From: an uncultured Catenibacterium sp.
GTDB lineage: Bacteria > Bacillota_I > Bacilli_A > Erysipelotrichales > Coprobacillaceae
Length of the DNA stretch: 25,225 nt
Direction: 5' to 3'
Assembly: GCA_900540685.1 (NCBI GenBank)
Contig: UQGS01000032.1
Coordinates: 1-25,225 of the forward strand
The notes under the pieces are model-generated. The model was not told the DNA's origin, did no database searches, and was given only the letters and a program-made list of their open reading frames with translations. Positions 6,859 to 14,635 of the stretch are shown here, piece after piece. A program made the position numbers and the translations under genes. The first letter of the stretch is position 1. Each line of letters begins with the position of its first letter.

Positions 6859-9048
6859 TTATTCGAAGTCAGATATCGAAAAAGTAGAATTATTCTGTCT
6901 TTCCTGAAAGCGTTTGAGTAATGTTGTGCGTCTTTGTTCATCTTGATTGTTATGAAGACCACGGACAAAGACACTATGATCTCCTAAGATGAATAAAGAC
7001 TGCTTAGCTCTTGTGATACCTGTATATAATAAATTCTTCTTCATCATAATATAGTATTCTGGTAAGACAGCCATGATGACAATCTTAAATTCATTACCCT
7101 GAGATTTATGAACAGACATACAATAAGCATGTCTTAACATATTGAATTCATTGGTACGATAGTTCACAAACTGCCCATCGAAGTCCACTGTCAAGCTATC
7201 ATAAGGTAGTCCTGTATCTTCTTTATTTTCAATTTCTACTAAGATTCCTACATCTCCGTTATACACATCATCATCGGGACGATTTCTTAATTGAAGAAGC
7301 TTATCTCCTTCTCTAAAGATCTTACCACCCACTTTGATTTCAGCTTTATCACTCGTTGGCGGGTTAAAGATAGCCTGTAAAGATTCATTTAAAGCATCTA
7401 TACCTGCTATACCTCTGTACATAGGCGCCAATACCTGTACATCGGATGCATCATATCCCTCTTCTACCGCTTTTTTTACAATAACCTGCACACATTGTGC
7501 AACATCCTTATTAGGACATACTGTAAAATGAATATCTCGATAATCTTCAAAAACATGAGAATCATAATGATCGTTTCTAATATCATGAGATAATGCGACA
7601 ATACCACTGCCTTCTTCTTGACGATAGATTGTCTGTAAGCAGATATGTGGAATACCACTCAATAACATATCCTTTAAGACATTACCTGGTGATACTGATG
7701 GAAGCTGCTGGTCATCACCAATAAGTAATATTTTATGTACATGACCACAAGCATCTAATAGTTTAGAGAAAAGAAGTGAATCTACCATAGAGAACTCATC
7801 AATGACAAGTAAGTCTATATCTAAAGGATGATCTGCATTCATAGAAAATGTATTGGTAGAAATATCCCATTTTAATAATCTATGAATAGTAGATGCTTCG
7901 AGTTTAGTCAGTTCTGATAATCGTTTTGCTGCACGCCCTGTAGGAGCTACGAGTCCTATCTTTTCATCAGGATATAATGAACGATAAACCTTTAATATAG
8001 CCTGTACAATCGTTGTTTTACCAGTACCAGGACCACCTGTTAAAATAAGTGCTGATTCTTCTAAAAACTTCTTAATCGCATTCTTCTGTATTTCATCATA
8101 AGTAATACCCTGTAATTCTTCTGTTCTTTTAATCTTTTCATCAATGACGGAATCTTCAATAGACTGCGTTGATTGTTTAAGATAACGTTCAAACTTTTTC
8201 GCAATCATTGTCTCACTTTCATATAAATCTCTTGGATAATAACGATCTTCTTCCTGAATAATCTTTTCAGCTATGATTTGGTCTAGATTCTTCGCAAATA
8301 AATCATCAGGACATTCAGGTAACATACGTCTAAAGTGATGATAAAAGGATTCATAATCACTATAGGTGCTTCCTGTCTGGAAACATAAATCCATCAAAGA
8401 AGCTAGTATACCTGCCTGGATACGTTTATCATCTAATGGCTCTATACCTGTTTTCATTGCGAGTTCATCAACACTTTTAAAACCAATACCTTCTATATCA
8501 TCAATGAGGCGATATGGATCATTTTGTAATACATCAAGTGTCTTCTCTTTATAGAAGTTTTGAATGAGTGGTAAATTACGTGTAGAAATACCATTTCCCA
8601 TAAAGAAAGATAAGACTTGTTGATCATAATCCTGACTTGTTAATACACCTACAATATTCTTCTTAATTGTTTCTGTAACATGGGGAATATTATTTAAACA
8701 ATCAGGGTTCTCCTTAATAAGAGTTAAGGCCTTTTCTCCTAATGCATCCACAATTCTTTCAGCCGTCTTCTTACCTACACCCTTAAAGAGTGTTGAAGAA
8801 AGATAGCGGATAATCTCACTACGATCATCCGCTAGAATTATTTCATAAGAAGACACTTTGAATTGTTTACCATAACGGGGATGTATGACATAGCTTCCTT
8901 CAATACGATAACGATCATCATTATTCGCATAGGACATATTTCCTATAATAGTGAATTTTTCATCATCTGTCTCAAAAGCTGCTACTATATATTTATTTTC
9001 TGGATTATAGAAAATAACTTTACTAATAATGCCTTCATATTCTTCCAT
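6859..9048 (-). CDS. recD2: RecD2-type SF1 DNA helicase
   Basis: 729 aa. The N-terminal extension typical of RecD2 (absent from RecBCD RecD) includes an OB-like start and helix-hairpin-helix segments (GVGKKTAERIVDALG near 90, IEGIGFKSVDELAMKTG near 190). The helicase core has Walker A GGPGTGKTT near residue 337, Walker B VIDEFSMVD, GDDQQLPSV (motif III), and the C-terminal motifs SVHKSQGNEF and LLYTGITRAK. RecD2 is a 5'-3' helicase acting in DNA repair and replication-fork maintenance in bacteria lacking RecBC. Its ATG overlaps the mnmA stop by one base (TAATG), so it is translationally coupled. The SD AAGGAG lies within the end of mnmA. No clear terminator follows. Confidence 0.95.
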   Translation of the reverse strand: MEEYEGIISKVIFYNPENKYIVAAFETDDEKFTIIGNMSYANNDDRYRIEGSYVIHPRYGKQFKVSSYEIILADDRSEIIRYLSSTLFKGVGKKTAERIVDALGEKALTLIKENPDCLNNIPHVTETIKKNIVGVLTSQDYDQQVLSFFMGNGISTRNLPLIQNFYKEKTLDVLQNDPYRLIDDIEGIGFKSVDELAMKTGIEPLDDKRIQAGILASLMDLCFQTGSTYSDYESFYHHFRRMLPECPDDLFAKNLDQIIAEKIIQEEDRYYPRDLYESETMIAKKFERYLKQSTQSIEDSVIDEKIKRTEELQGITYDEIQKNAIKKFLEESALILTGGPGTGKTTIVQAILKVYRSLYPDEKIGLVAPTGRAAKRLSELTKLEASTIHRLLKWDISTNTFSMNADHPLDIDLLVIDEFSMVDSLLFSKLLDACGHVHKILLIGDDQQLPSVSPGNVLKDMLLSGIPHICLQTIYRQEEGSGIVALSHDIRNDHYDSHVFEDYRDIHFTVCPNKDVAQCVQVIVKKAVEEGYDASDVQVLAPMYRGIAGIDALNESLQAIFNPPTSDKAEIKVGGKIFREGDKLLQLRNRPDDDVYNGDVGILVEIENKEDTGLPYDSLTVDFDGQFVNYRTNEFNMLRHAYCMSVHKSQGNEFKIVIMAVLPEYYIMMKKNLLYTGITRAKQSLFILGDHSVFVRGLHNNQDEQRRTTLLKRFQERQNNSTFSISDFE

Positions 9049-10178
9049 TATAAATAGTCAATCTCCTTGCCGTCTTTATAGACTTTATCAATTGTGCCTC
9101 CACCAAGACATACATCGCCATCATAGAAAACAGCAGCCTGACCTGGAGTGACAGCCTTGATTGGTTTCTTAAATGTGACATAAAGTGTTGTGTCATCAAT
9201 AAAGTGTAAAGATACATCATTATCTTTCTGGCGATATCTAAACTTAGCAGTACAGTCATATTCACCTTCTGGTTTTGTTTCAGATACCCAGTTCACATCA
9301 GTGATTAATGCGCCATGAGACAATAACCATTTATTACTATCACCCTGTGCAATATAAAGAATATTCTTATCGTAGTCTTTTCCTACAACAAACCAAGGTT
9401 CACCATTACCACCAATACCTAAGCCTTTTCTCTGTCCGATTGTATAATACATAATACCCTGATGTTCACCAATAACCTTCTTAGAGACAATATCTACCAT
9501 CTTGCCTGATTTAGCCGGAATATAGTTCTTTAAAAATTCTCTAAAATCTCTTTCACCGATGAAACAGATTCCTGTAGAATCCTTTTTATGTGCGACAGGA
9601 AGATCAAGTTCTTCCGCAATTTGTCTTACTTCTGGTTTAGTCAGTTCACCAATTGGGAATAATGAACTATTTAACTGCTTCTGATTCAACTGACATAAGA
9701 AATAAGTCTGATCCTTATTATTATCTACACCACGAAGCATCACTGATTCTTCACCTTCATTATGAACAACACGGGCATAATGTCCTGTCGCAATATAATC
9801 TGCATCAATAGACTTAGCATAATCTAAGAAAGCTTTAAATTTAATATGTTTATTACATAGGATATCAGGATTAGGTGTACGTCCTTTCGCATATTCTTCT
9901 AAGAAATATGTAAAGACCTGATCCCAGTATTCTTTAATAAAGTCCACTCTACGGATTTCTAGTCCAAGATGAGTCGCAACAGCCTGCGCATCCTGATAAT
10001 CTTTTTCCTGTGGACATACGTCATCATCATTTGTAGGGTTACCTAGAATATCATTATTTAATGAACTATCCCAGTTTCTCATAAATACACAGATTACTTC
10101 GTAACCTTGTTTCTTTAATAAATACGCTGCAACGGCACTGTCTACACCGCCGCTTAATCCAAGTACAACTCTTTTCAT
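9048..10178 (-). CDS. mnmA: tRNA-specific 2-thiouridylase MnmA
   Basis: 376 aa, full length. The N-terminal PP-loop LSGGVDS at about 8-14 adenylates U34 of tRNA-Lys/Glu/Gln. The conserved catalytic cysteines lie in NPDILCNKHIKF (near 107-118) and STGICFIGERDF (near 200). The C-terminal beta-barrel region ends with the conserved PGQAAVFYDGDVCLGGG segment. It makes the s2U34 modification with sulfur from a cysteine desulfurase. A candidate source, the nifZ-like gene, is in this window. The start follows GGGAGGT. It is the first gene of the mnmA-recD2 pair. Its candidate extended -10 promoter lies just behind the glucokinase terminator. Confidence 0.97.
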   Translation of the reverse strand: MKRVVLGLSGGVDSAVAAYLLKKQGYEVICVFMRNWDSSLNNDILGNPTNDDDVCPQEKDYQDAQAVATHLGLEIRRVDFIKEYWDQVFTYFLEEYAKGRTPNPDILCNKHIKFKAFLDYAKSIDADYIATGHYARVVHNEGEESVMLRGVDNNKDQTYFLCQLNQKQLNSSLFPIGELTKPEVRQIAEELDLPVAHKKDSTGICFIGERDFREFLKNYIPAKSGKMVDIVSKKVIGEHQGIMYYTIGQRKGLGIGGNGEPWFVVGKDYDKNILYIAQGDSNKWLLSHGALITDVNWVSETKPEGEYDCTAKFRYRQKDNDVSLHFIDDTTLYVTFKKPIKAVTPGQAAVFYDGDVCLGGGTIDKVYKDGKEIDYL

Positions 10179-10199
10179 GTTCTACCTCCCATTGTCAGT

Positions 10200-10228
10200 A
10201 TTCTACCACATAAAAAAGGCTCTTGAAA
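10200..10228 (-). promoter_or_regulatory. Candidate mnmA-recD2 promoter (extended -10)
   Basis: TGG followed by TAGAAT (complement of 10200-10205) forms an extended -10. Seventeen bases upstream is TTTCAA (10223-10228), a weak -35 lying in the loop of the upstream glucokinase terminator. Confidence 0.5.
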
Positions 10229-10233
10229 GAGCC
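10212..10233 (-). terminator. Terminator of the ROK glucokinase gene
   Basis: GGCTCT (10218-10223) / AGAGCC (10228-10233) with a 4-base loop and six Ts on the minus strand (10212-10217). Confidence 0.85.
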
Positions 10234-10239
10234 CTCGTA

Positions 10240-11166
10240 TTATTCTGCGTTCATTCTTGTCATTGGAAGCATTGCAGCACCGATAGCACCACAGTCTTCT
10301 AATTCTGTTTCAAGTAGTGGAATATGATTTCTCATACCTACATGAATCTTCTGATTGAATTCTTTTGTTAACTGATCTAGGAAATACTTCTTAGACTTCA
10401 TAACACCGCCACCTACTACAAAGCAATGTGGATCAACTGTATGTGCAATATTTGCGAATAATGTAGCAAGTTCACTTACACATTCATCAGCAATACCCTG
10501 TGCAGTTTCATTACCTTCTGCAGCTAGTCTGAATACATCACCTGCATGATGTACTAAATCTTTGCCAAGAGCTTCCTGACCTTTTCTAGTGATTGCAGTA
10601 CCAGAACATTCTCCTTCTGCAGCACCTGGGTTTAAAGCACCCTGCTTATAGCCATTATTCTTAACGATGATATTACCGATTTCACCAGCATGTCCTCTAC
10701 CACCAGAGATTAACTGTTTGTTTACTGTGAAAGCTCCACCAATACCAGTAGAAACTGTTACATAGTAACAAGTTGGATAATCTTTACCAGCACCAAGTAC
10801 TGCTTCAGCAAGACCTGCAACGTTTGCATCATTATCTAAGAATACAGGTTTATTGAATTTTGTAGATAACTTTTCTGCGATTGGATAGTTTTCAAAACCA
10901 GGAAGGTTGCTTGCCATAATCATAACACCCTTCACAACATCAACTGGTCCTGGTACACCAATACCAATACCTTCTACATTTTCAATACCACCACAAATAG
11001 AATAATCTAGTGCTTCAATCTGACGACAGATTTTTGCAGTAACAGCATCTGGTCCTTTTTCTCTTTCAGTAGCATCCTTCACTTCACTATATGACTTACC
11101 ATTTTCATCAACTAGTAAAGTTCTTACGTTTGTACCACCTAAATCAATTCCAATAAAATACTTCAT
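10240..11166 (-). CDS. glcK: ROK-family sugar kinase (glucokinase-like)
   Basis: 308 aa. The N-terminal phosphate-binding motif is GIDLGGTNVRT (6-16). The catalytic Asp is in DNDAN (Asp113). The second phosphate loop is STGIGGAF (139-146). The ROK substrate motif GHAGEIGN (158-165) has His159 and Glu162. The usual ROK zinc motif CxCGxxGCxE after this His is not present. The equivalent stretch reads NPGAAEGECSGT with a single Cys187, so this is a zinc-less ROK protein. It probably phosphorylates glucose or a related hexose with ATP in the cytoplasm, but ROK members vary (fructose, ManNAc, allose), so the substrate is not certain. The start has AAGGAGG. A TATAAT lies at 11189-11194. It ends in its own terminator. 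Confidence 0.85.
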   Translation of the reverse strand: MKYFIGIDLGGTNVRTLLVDENGKSYSEVKDATEREKGPDAVTAKICRQIEALDYSICGGIENVEGIGIGVPGPVDVVKGVMIMASNLPGFENYPIAEKLSTKFNKPVFLDNDANVAGLAEAVLGAGKDYPTCYYVTVSTGIGGAFTVNKQLISGGRGHAGEIGNIIVKNNGYKQGALNPGAAEGECSGTAITRKGQEALGKDLVHHAGDVFRLAAEGNETAQGIADECVSELATLFANIAHTVDPHCFVVGGGVMKSKKYFLDQLTKEFNQKIHVGMRNHIPLLETELEDCGAIGAAMLPMTRMNAE

Positions 11167-11214
11167 GTTCGATATACCTCCTTGAAATATTATATTACAG
11201 ATTACACTTTCACG

Positions 11215-12183
11215 CTACGAAAAAAGTTCTTTTTGTATCTTTTCTAACTGTTTTGGTAATTGTGATGTAACCGTTTGACCCTTTAAGTAGCTCATAGAGC
11301 CTATCGGATCCACAAAAGTTAATTGATAAGCATGGAGGAACTGATGATTGAGATGGAATTTCTTTTTTACTTCCTTATTCCATTCAAAATCTCCATATTT
11401 ACTATCACCCATAACTGGATGTCCTGTCGCACTTAAATGAATACGAATCTGATGTGTACGGCCAGTAATAAGCTGTACTTCTACCAAAGAACATGTAGAA
11501 CATCTTTTGAGTACATGCACTATTGTTTTCATAGATAAAGCCCCTGGTGTATCTTTCTTTACTAAATACATCTTGCCTTCATCTTCATTCTTTTTAACAT
11601 ATCCTGATAATGTGGCATCCTTCATCTGTCCCATCGCAATAGTGAGATACTTCTTTTCAATGCCTTGTCTTGTCTTCATCATGGTATTTAGATCCTGTAG
11701 TGCACGCATATCCTTTCCAAAGATGACAAGTCCACTTGTATTACGGTCTAAGCGATGCACCGGACCTGGTGTAAAGCTAATATTCTTTTTTGGATCATAT
11801 TCACCCTTCTGATATAAATAAGTGAGTACCTGGTTAGATAATGTATTCACTGATTCATTGATATCTTCATGAACAAGCAATCCTGCAGGCTTATCTACAA
11901 TAAGAATATGTGCATCTTCATAAACAACTTTAAAAGTAATAGGTAACTCATAAATTGTTAAAGGCTTTGTATATTCCTTGAATTTATCTTCATATAAGAA
12001 GAGTTCTACCTCATCTCCAGAATGAAGAATATAGTTTTCTTTCACTCTTTTACCATTTACCTTTACATCTTTTTTTCTTAACATCTTATATATAAGTGAA
12101 GAAGGTGCCTGAACAAGCACTTTCTTGAGATATTTATCTATTCTTTGATGATCATCATATTGATCGATTACTAGTTTTTTCAT
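11215..12183 (-). CDS. RluA-family rRNA/tRNA pseudouridine synthase (RluC/RluD type with S4 domain)
   Basis: 322 aa from the ATG at 12181-12183. The frame is open for another 24 codons upstream, but only this ATG has an SD (AAAGGAG), and the extension would run through the promoter and into the start of the divergent gene. The S4 RNA-binding domain spans about 13-61 (RIDKYLKK, DVKVNGKRV). The catalytic Asp is in HRLDRNTSGLV near residue 144. The downstream motif GRTHQIRIHLSATGHPVMGD is typical. It isomerises specific uridines in rRNA (RluC/RluD-like) or possibly tRNA. The target cannot be read from the sequence. The promoter is divergent from, and overlaps, that of the Nudix gene. glcK follows 48 bases downstream on the same strand. 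Confidence 0.92.
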   Translation of the reverse strand: MKKLVIDQYDDHQRIDKYLKKVLVQAPSSLIYKMLRKKDVKVNGKRVKENYILHSGDEVELFLYEDKFKEYTKPLTIYELPITFKVVYEDAHILIVDKPAGLLVHEDINESVNTLSNQVLTYLYQKGEYDPKKNISFTPGPVHRLDRNTSGLVIFGKDMRALQDLNTMMKTRQGIEKKYLTIAMGQMKDATLSGYVKKNEDEGKMYLVKKDTPGALSMKTIVHVLKRCSTCSLVEVQLITGRTHQIRIHLSATGHPVMGDSKYGDFEWNKEVKKKFHLNHQFLHAYQLTFVDPIGSMSYLKGQTVTSQLPKQLEKIQKELFS

Positions 12184-12204
12184 AATGTCTCCTTTAACTA
12201 CCAC

Positions 12205-12210
12205 ATTATA
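12205..12210 (-). promoter_or_regulatory. -10 of the RluA-family gene (extended)
   Basis: The minus strand reads TGC-TATAAT here, an extended -10. It is 21 bases before the start codon and faces away from the Nudix promoter. No clear -35 is seen; its expected place overlaps the opposite -10. Confidence 0.6.
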
Positions 12211-12232
12211 GCATACACAACTCGTGTTATGG

Positions 12233-12238
12233 TATAAT
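12233..12238 (+). promoter_or_regulatory. -10 of the Nudix gene (extended)
   Basis: TGG-TATAAT forms an extended -10, 19 bases before the ATG at 12258. Its -35 position (about 12210-12215) overlaps the -10 of the divergent RluA-family gene. Confidence 0.65.
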
Positions 12239-12257
12239 AAAAATCGAGGTGACAATC

Positions 12258-12791
12258 ATGGAAAAACAAATAGATTCAACAACAATTTATGATGGAGCCA
12301 TCATGAAGGTAACTAAAGAACATGTATTATTGCAGGATGGAAATACTGCCGTACGTGAGTGTGTCTATCATCATGGAGGTGTATGTATTCTTGCGATAGA
12401 GGATGATGAAATCATCTTAGTCAAGCAGTTCCGTTATCCTAATAGATGCGATACATTAGAAATACCTGCAGGTAAGCTAGAGTTAGGAGAAGATCCTGAT
12501 AAGGCTTGTTATCGTGAATTTGAGGAAGAAACAAATAGACGTGCCAAGAATATGCGTCCTATCTTAAAAATGCTTCCTACACCAGGTTATTCTAGTGAAA
12601 TACTTAGAATTTATGAAGCAGAAGACTTTAAGGAAGTAGAAGATTCTTTACAGTGTGATGCAGATGAATTCTTAAATATCATTAAGATGCCTATAGATGA
12701 AGCGTATCAAGCTATCTTTGATGGACGTATTATTGATGGTAAGACTGTTATTGCGATTATGTATGCCTACAACAGAAAGCACTGTAAATAG
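12258..12791 (+). CDS. nudF: Nudix hydrolase, ADP-ribose pyrophosphatase type
   Basis: 177 aa from ATG 12258. A GTG nine bases earlier is in frame, but it lies inside the SD GAGGTGA. The Nudix box runs from Gly72: G-KLELG-E-DPDKACY-REFEEE-TN. The metal-binding REFEEE core is intact, but the conserved Gly after EExT is Asn93, followed by Arg. The GGVCILAI and VKQFRYP segments and the PTPGYSSEILRIYEAE region after the box (near 107-122) are typical of ADP-ribose pyrophosphatases (NudF), which split ADP-ribose to AMP and ribose 5-phosphate. A macrodomain ADP-ribose hydrolase sits 10 kb away in the window. It is a single gene with its own promoter and terminator, facing a minus-strand operon. Confidence 0.88.
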   Translation: MEKQIDSTTIYDGAIMKVTKEHVLLQDGNTAVRECVYHHGGVCILAIEDDEIILVKQFRYPNRCDTLEIPAGKLELGEDPDKACYREFEEETNRRAKNMRPILKMLPTPGYSSEILRIYEAEDFKEVEDSLQCDADEFLNIIKMPIDEAYQAIFDGRIIDGKTVIAIMYAYNRKHCK

Positions 12792-12792
12792 T

Positions 12793-12819
12793 AAAAGAGC
12801 TCGATTAAGAGCCCTTTTT
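12793..12819. terminator. Shared terminator between the convergent Nudix and HAD-like genes
   Basis: AAAAGAGCTC (12793-12802) and GAGCCCTTTT (12809-12818) pair around a 6-base loop. On the minus strand the central pair is G-U, giving an unbroken stem. On the plus strand it is an A/C mismatch. T-runs exist on both sides. The stop codon of the minus-strand gene (12805-12807) is in the loop. Confidence 0.75.
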
Positions 12820-14229
12820 CTTTAGTGTGAAGTATTTAATTGTTTCAATGAGTGTTACAACAACGACATTCAATACATAACAATGTACCATCTTTAAAGC
12901 AGAGAGTGTCATAACTGTATTGTCATTCATATAAGTATAATAGTCAGGTACTGCATTTGTGATAGAATGAAGACCATCAATGATGACTCTAAAGATTGTT
13001 TCTGCAATCTCTACATAGCCTAAACTAATAGAATGTAACACCTGTACAACAGGATGATCCATCATATTACCTAAAGCGATATGTACCACTAAACCAAGTA
13101 AGAGAATCATCAGTGAAAGTAATAATACATAGCTGATATTAATAAAAGTATTAATAATATGATGATCCGGTTTCTTCTTTGGTTCTTCAACAACTGGTTC
13201 TTCTTTTTCTTCCTCTTCTTCTTTTGGAGGATTCTTTTCTGCTTCCATCACCTTCGCAATCACATCATTTAATGCAGCCGTATCATGTGCATTAAGTGAA
13301 AGTGCTGTTGGTTCTTCTTTTTCTTCCTCTACAACAGGTTCACTCTCTTCCTTCTCTAATTCAGCTAAATCTTCATCATTGAAGGTAAAGCGTCTAGGAC
13401 GCTCTCTAGTGAGTTCTGATAGTTTTGATATATATGTTGATTTAATAATCTTTAATAAGTCTGGATCATCCTTATAGACTTCCTGTAAATTCGCAAATAA
13501 AGCCTTTAATTTAGCCACAGACATCTCTTTGTCCATACCAAGAAGTGGTTCAAATATCTTATAGTCTTCATAGCGGCCAAAAAGAATATCATTCAATGCT
13601 TCATACATTGAATTAGCTACCTGGTAAGAACAGCTGATTTCATCATCTCCTGCTTCTACCAAGTCATTCAAATAAATAGTATTCATACCAATTTTGTTGG
13701 CTGAATGAAGAATACCATTCATAGAAGTAATCACTAATGTATCCTTAGGTGTGACCTGGAATCTCTTGTCAATATAAGCAAGTAATTCTTCTGAAGGAAG
13801 TGGTGTGATATCTGTATCACATCCAATAACATAATCTACCTTGCGATATAAAGATCCAAGTTCTAGATAATTAATAGCTGTTTTAGTCTTATGTGTAGAA
13901 ACAACTGCAATTGGAATATTATTCTGACGAAAGTATTCAAATAGTTCAATAACACCATCTTTTGGTGATAAACCCTTCATGCTTAAATAATTATATAAAT
14001 CTTTTTCTACAGTTGTATTAAGTTTCTGACTATTTAATGTAGTTGCAAGAGGAAGCGTTTCATACATCGAATACATATTACCTAACGCATGATAGAATTC
14101 ATCTGCTGTAACAGTAATATTTCTCTTTTTACATATATTTTTATAGAAATTATAACGAAGTCTGTTTAGGGGGAATATACATCCATCCAGTTCTATGATT
14201 GCTAGTTTTAATTCTGTATCCTCTCTCAT
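12805..14229 (-). CDS. Membrane-anchored protein with a degenerate HAD-like domain
   Basis: 474 aa. Residues 8-215 have a HAD-hydrolase layout: motif I IIELDGCIF (11-19), an all-helical cap, motif II VVSTHKT (109-115), and motif IV-like VITSMNGILHSANKIGM (166-182). The nucleophile position of DxDG is Glu13, and the GDxxxD acids of motif IV are replaced (Thr168, Gly172), so phosphatase activity is unlikely. Residues 286-355 form a very acidic, low-complexity linker (EEEKEEP-type). The C-terminus has hydrophobic segments at about 364-386 and 444-468, with an amphipathic stretch between, and ends in KKKGS. SD AAGGGG and an extended -10 (14262-14267) support the start. I infer a HAD-derived non-catalytic sensor or scaffold at the membrane. 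The function is unknown. Confidence 0.75.
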   Translation of the reverse strand: MREDTELKLAIIELDGCIFPLNRLRYNFYKNICKKRNITVTADEFYHALGNMYSMYETLPLATTLNSQKLNTTVEKDLYNYLSMKGLSPKDGVIELFEYFRQNNIPIAVVSTHKTKTAINYLELGSLYRKVDYVIGCDTDITPLPSEELLAYIDKRFQVTPKDTLVITSMNGILHSANKIGMNTIYLNDLVEAGDDEISCSYQVANSMYEALNDILFGRYEDYKIFEPLLGMDKEMSVAKLKALFANLQEVYKDDPDLLKIIKSTYISKLSELTRERPRRFTFNDEDLAELEKEESEPVVEEEKEEPTALSLNAHDTAALNDVIAKVMEAEKNPPKEEEEEKEEPVVEEPKKKPDHHIINTFINISYVLLLSLMILLLGLVVHIALGNMMDHPVVQVLHSISLGYVEIAETIFRVIIDGLHSITNAVPDYYTYMNDNTVMTLSALKMVHCYVLNVVVVTLIETIKYFTLKKKGS

Positions 14230-14261
14230 AAAATAATACCCCTTTCCCTAATCTAAAAACC

Positions 14262-14267
14262 ATTATA
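14262..14267 (-). promoter_or_regulatory. Extended -10 of the HAD-like membrane protein gene
   Basis: The minus strand reads TGC-TATAAT, ending 32 bases before the start codon. The -35 is weak. It lies between the tRNA terminator and the gene. Confidence 0.5.
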
Positions 14268-14300
14268 GCAAATTCACAAATGTAATGCCATCCTATAAAT

Positions 14301-14324
14301 AAAAAAGCAGAACCGAAGTTCTGC
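14301..14324 (-). terminator. Terminator of the tRNA-Lys pair
   Basis: GCAGAAC / GTTCTGC stem (14307-14313 / 14318-14324) with a TTCG tetraloop on the minus strand, then six Ts. It is 12 bases after the second tRNA. Confidence 0.92.
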
Positions 14325-14336
14325 CTTGTTTTCAAA

Positions 14337-14412
14337 TGGTCTCCCCGCACGGGCTCGAACCGTGGACCCTCTGATTAAGAGTCAGATGCTCTACCAACTG
14401 AGCTACGGAGAG
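14337..14412 (-). tRNA. tRNA-Lys (CUU), second copy in transcription order
   Basis: Complete cloverleaf on the minus strand. Acceptor CTCTCCG/CGGGGAG pairs with one G-U, the D arm is TAGCTCAGTTGGTAGAGC, and the T arm holds GGTTCGAGCC. The anticodon stem TCTGA/TCAGA carries loop CTCTTAA, anticodon CTT (Lys, AAG codons). Discriminator A and an encoded CCA (14337-14339) are present. It is identical over 76 bases to the copy at 14467-14542. Confidence 0.95.
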
Positions 14413-14466
14413 ATAGTTCTTGATATTTCTATCAAGAGTATCAGGTTTATCCTGTTAAATTTTAAA

Positions 14467-14542
14467 TGGTCTCCCCGCACGGGCTCGAACCGTGGACCCT
14501 CTGATTAAGAGTCAGATGCTCTACCAACTGAGCTACGGAGAG
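14467..14542 (-). tRNA. tRNA-Lys (CUU), first copy in transcription order
   Basis: Same 76 bases as the copy at 14337-14412, with anticodon CTT and an encoded CCA. It lies 26 bases downstream of a consensus-like promoter -10 (14569-14574). The 54-base spacer to the next copy holds two small hairpins (14418-14437 and 14442-14454), possibly used in processing. Confidence 0.95.
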
Positions 14543-14568
14543 AGGTGTGTCCTCAACCGACGAGTTAT

Positions 14569-14597
14569 ATATTACACGATTGAGAACACTTCGTCAA
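14569..14597 (-). promoter_or_regulatory. Promoter of the tRNA-Lys pair
   Basis: TTGACG (complement of 14592-14597), 17-base spacer, TAATAT (complement of 14569-14574). This is a strong sigma-A-type arrangement just before the first tRNA. Confidence 0.8.
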
Positions 14598-14635
14598 CTA
14601 CTTTATAAACTTTTTTTAGATTTTTTTACATTTTC

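Noticed and set aside
11507..11812. 101-codon plus-strand frame opposite the pseudouridine synthase
   Set aside because: Antisense shadow. Codon pattern and signals belong to the minus-strand gene.
12184..12255. 24-codon upstream extension of the RluA-family gene
   Set aside because: The extension covers the divergent promoters and the start region of the Nudix gene and has no SD. AAAGGAG precedes the ATG at 12183.
14150..14350. 66-codon minus-strand frame spanning the HAD gene start and tRNA terminator
   Set aside because: It crosses a promoter and a strong terminator and overlaps a better-supported gene start.
14337..14542. Pair of long repeats as a possible CRISPR or mobile-element repeat
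   Set aside because: The repeats are two complete tRNA-Lys genes with their own promoter and terminator.
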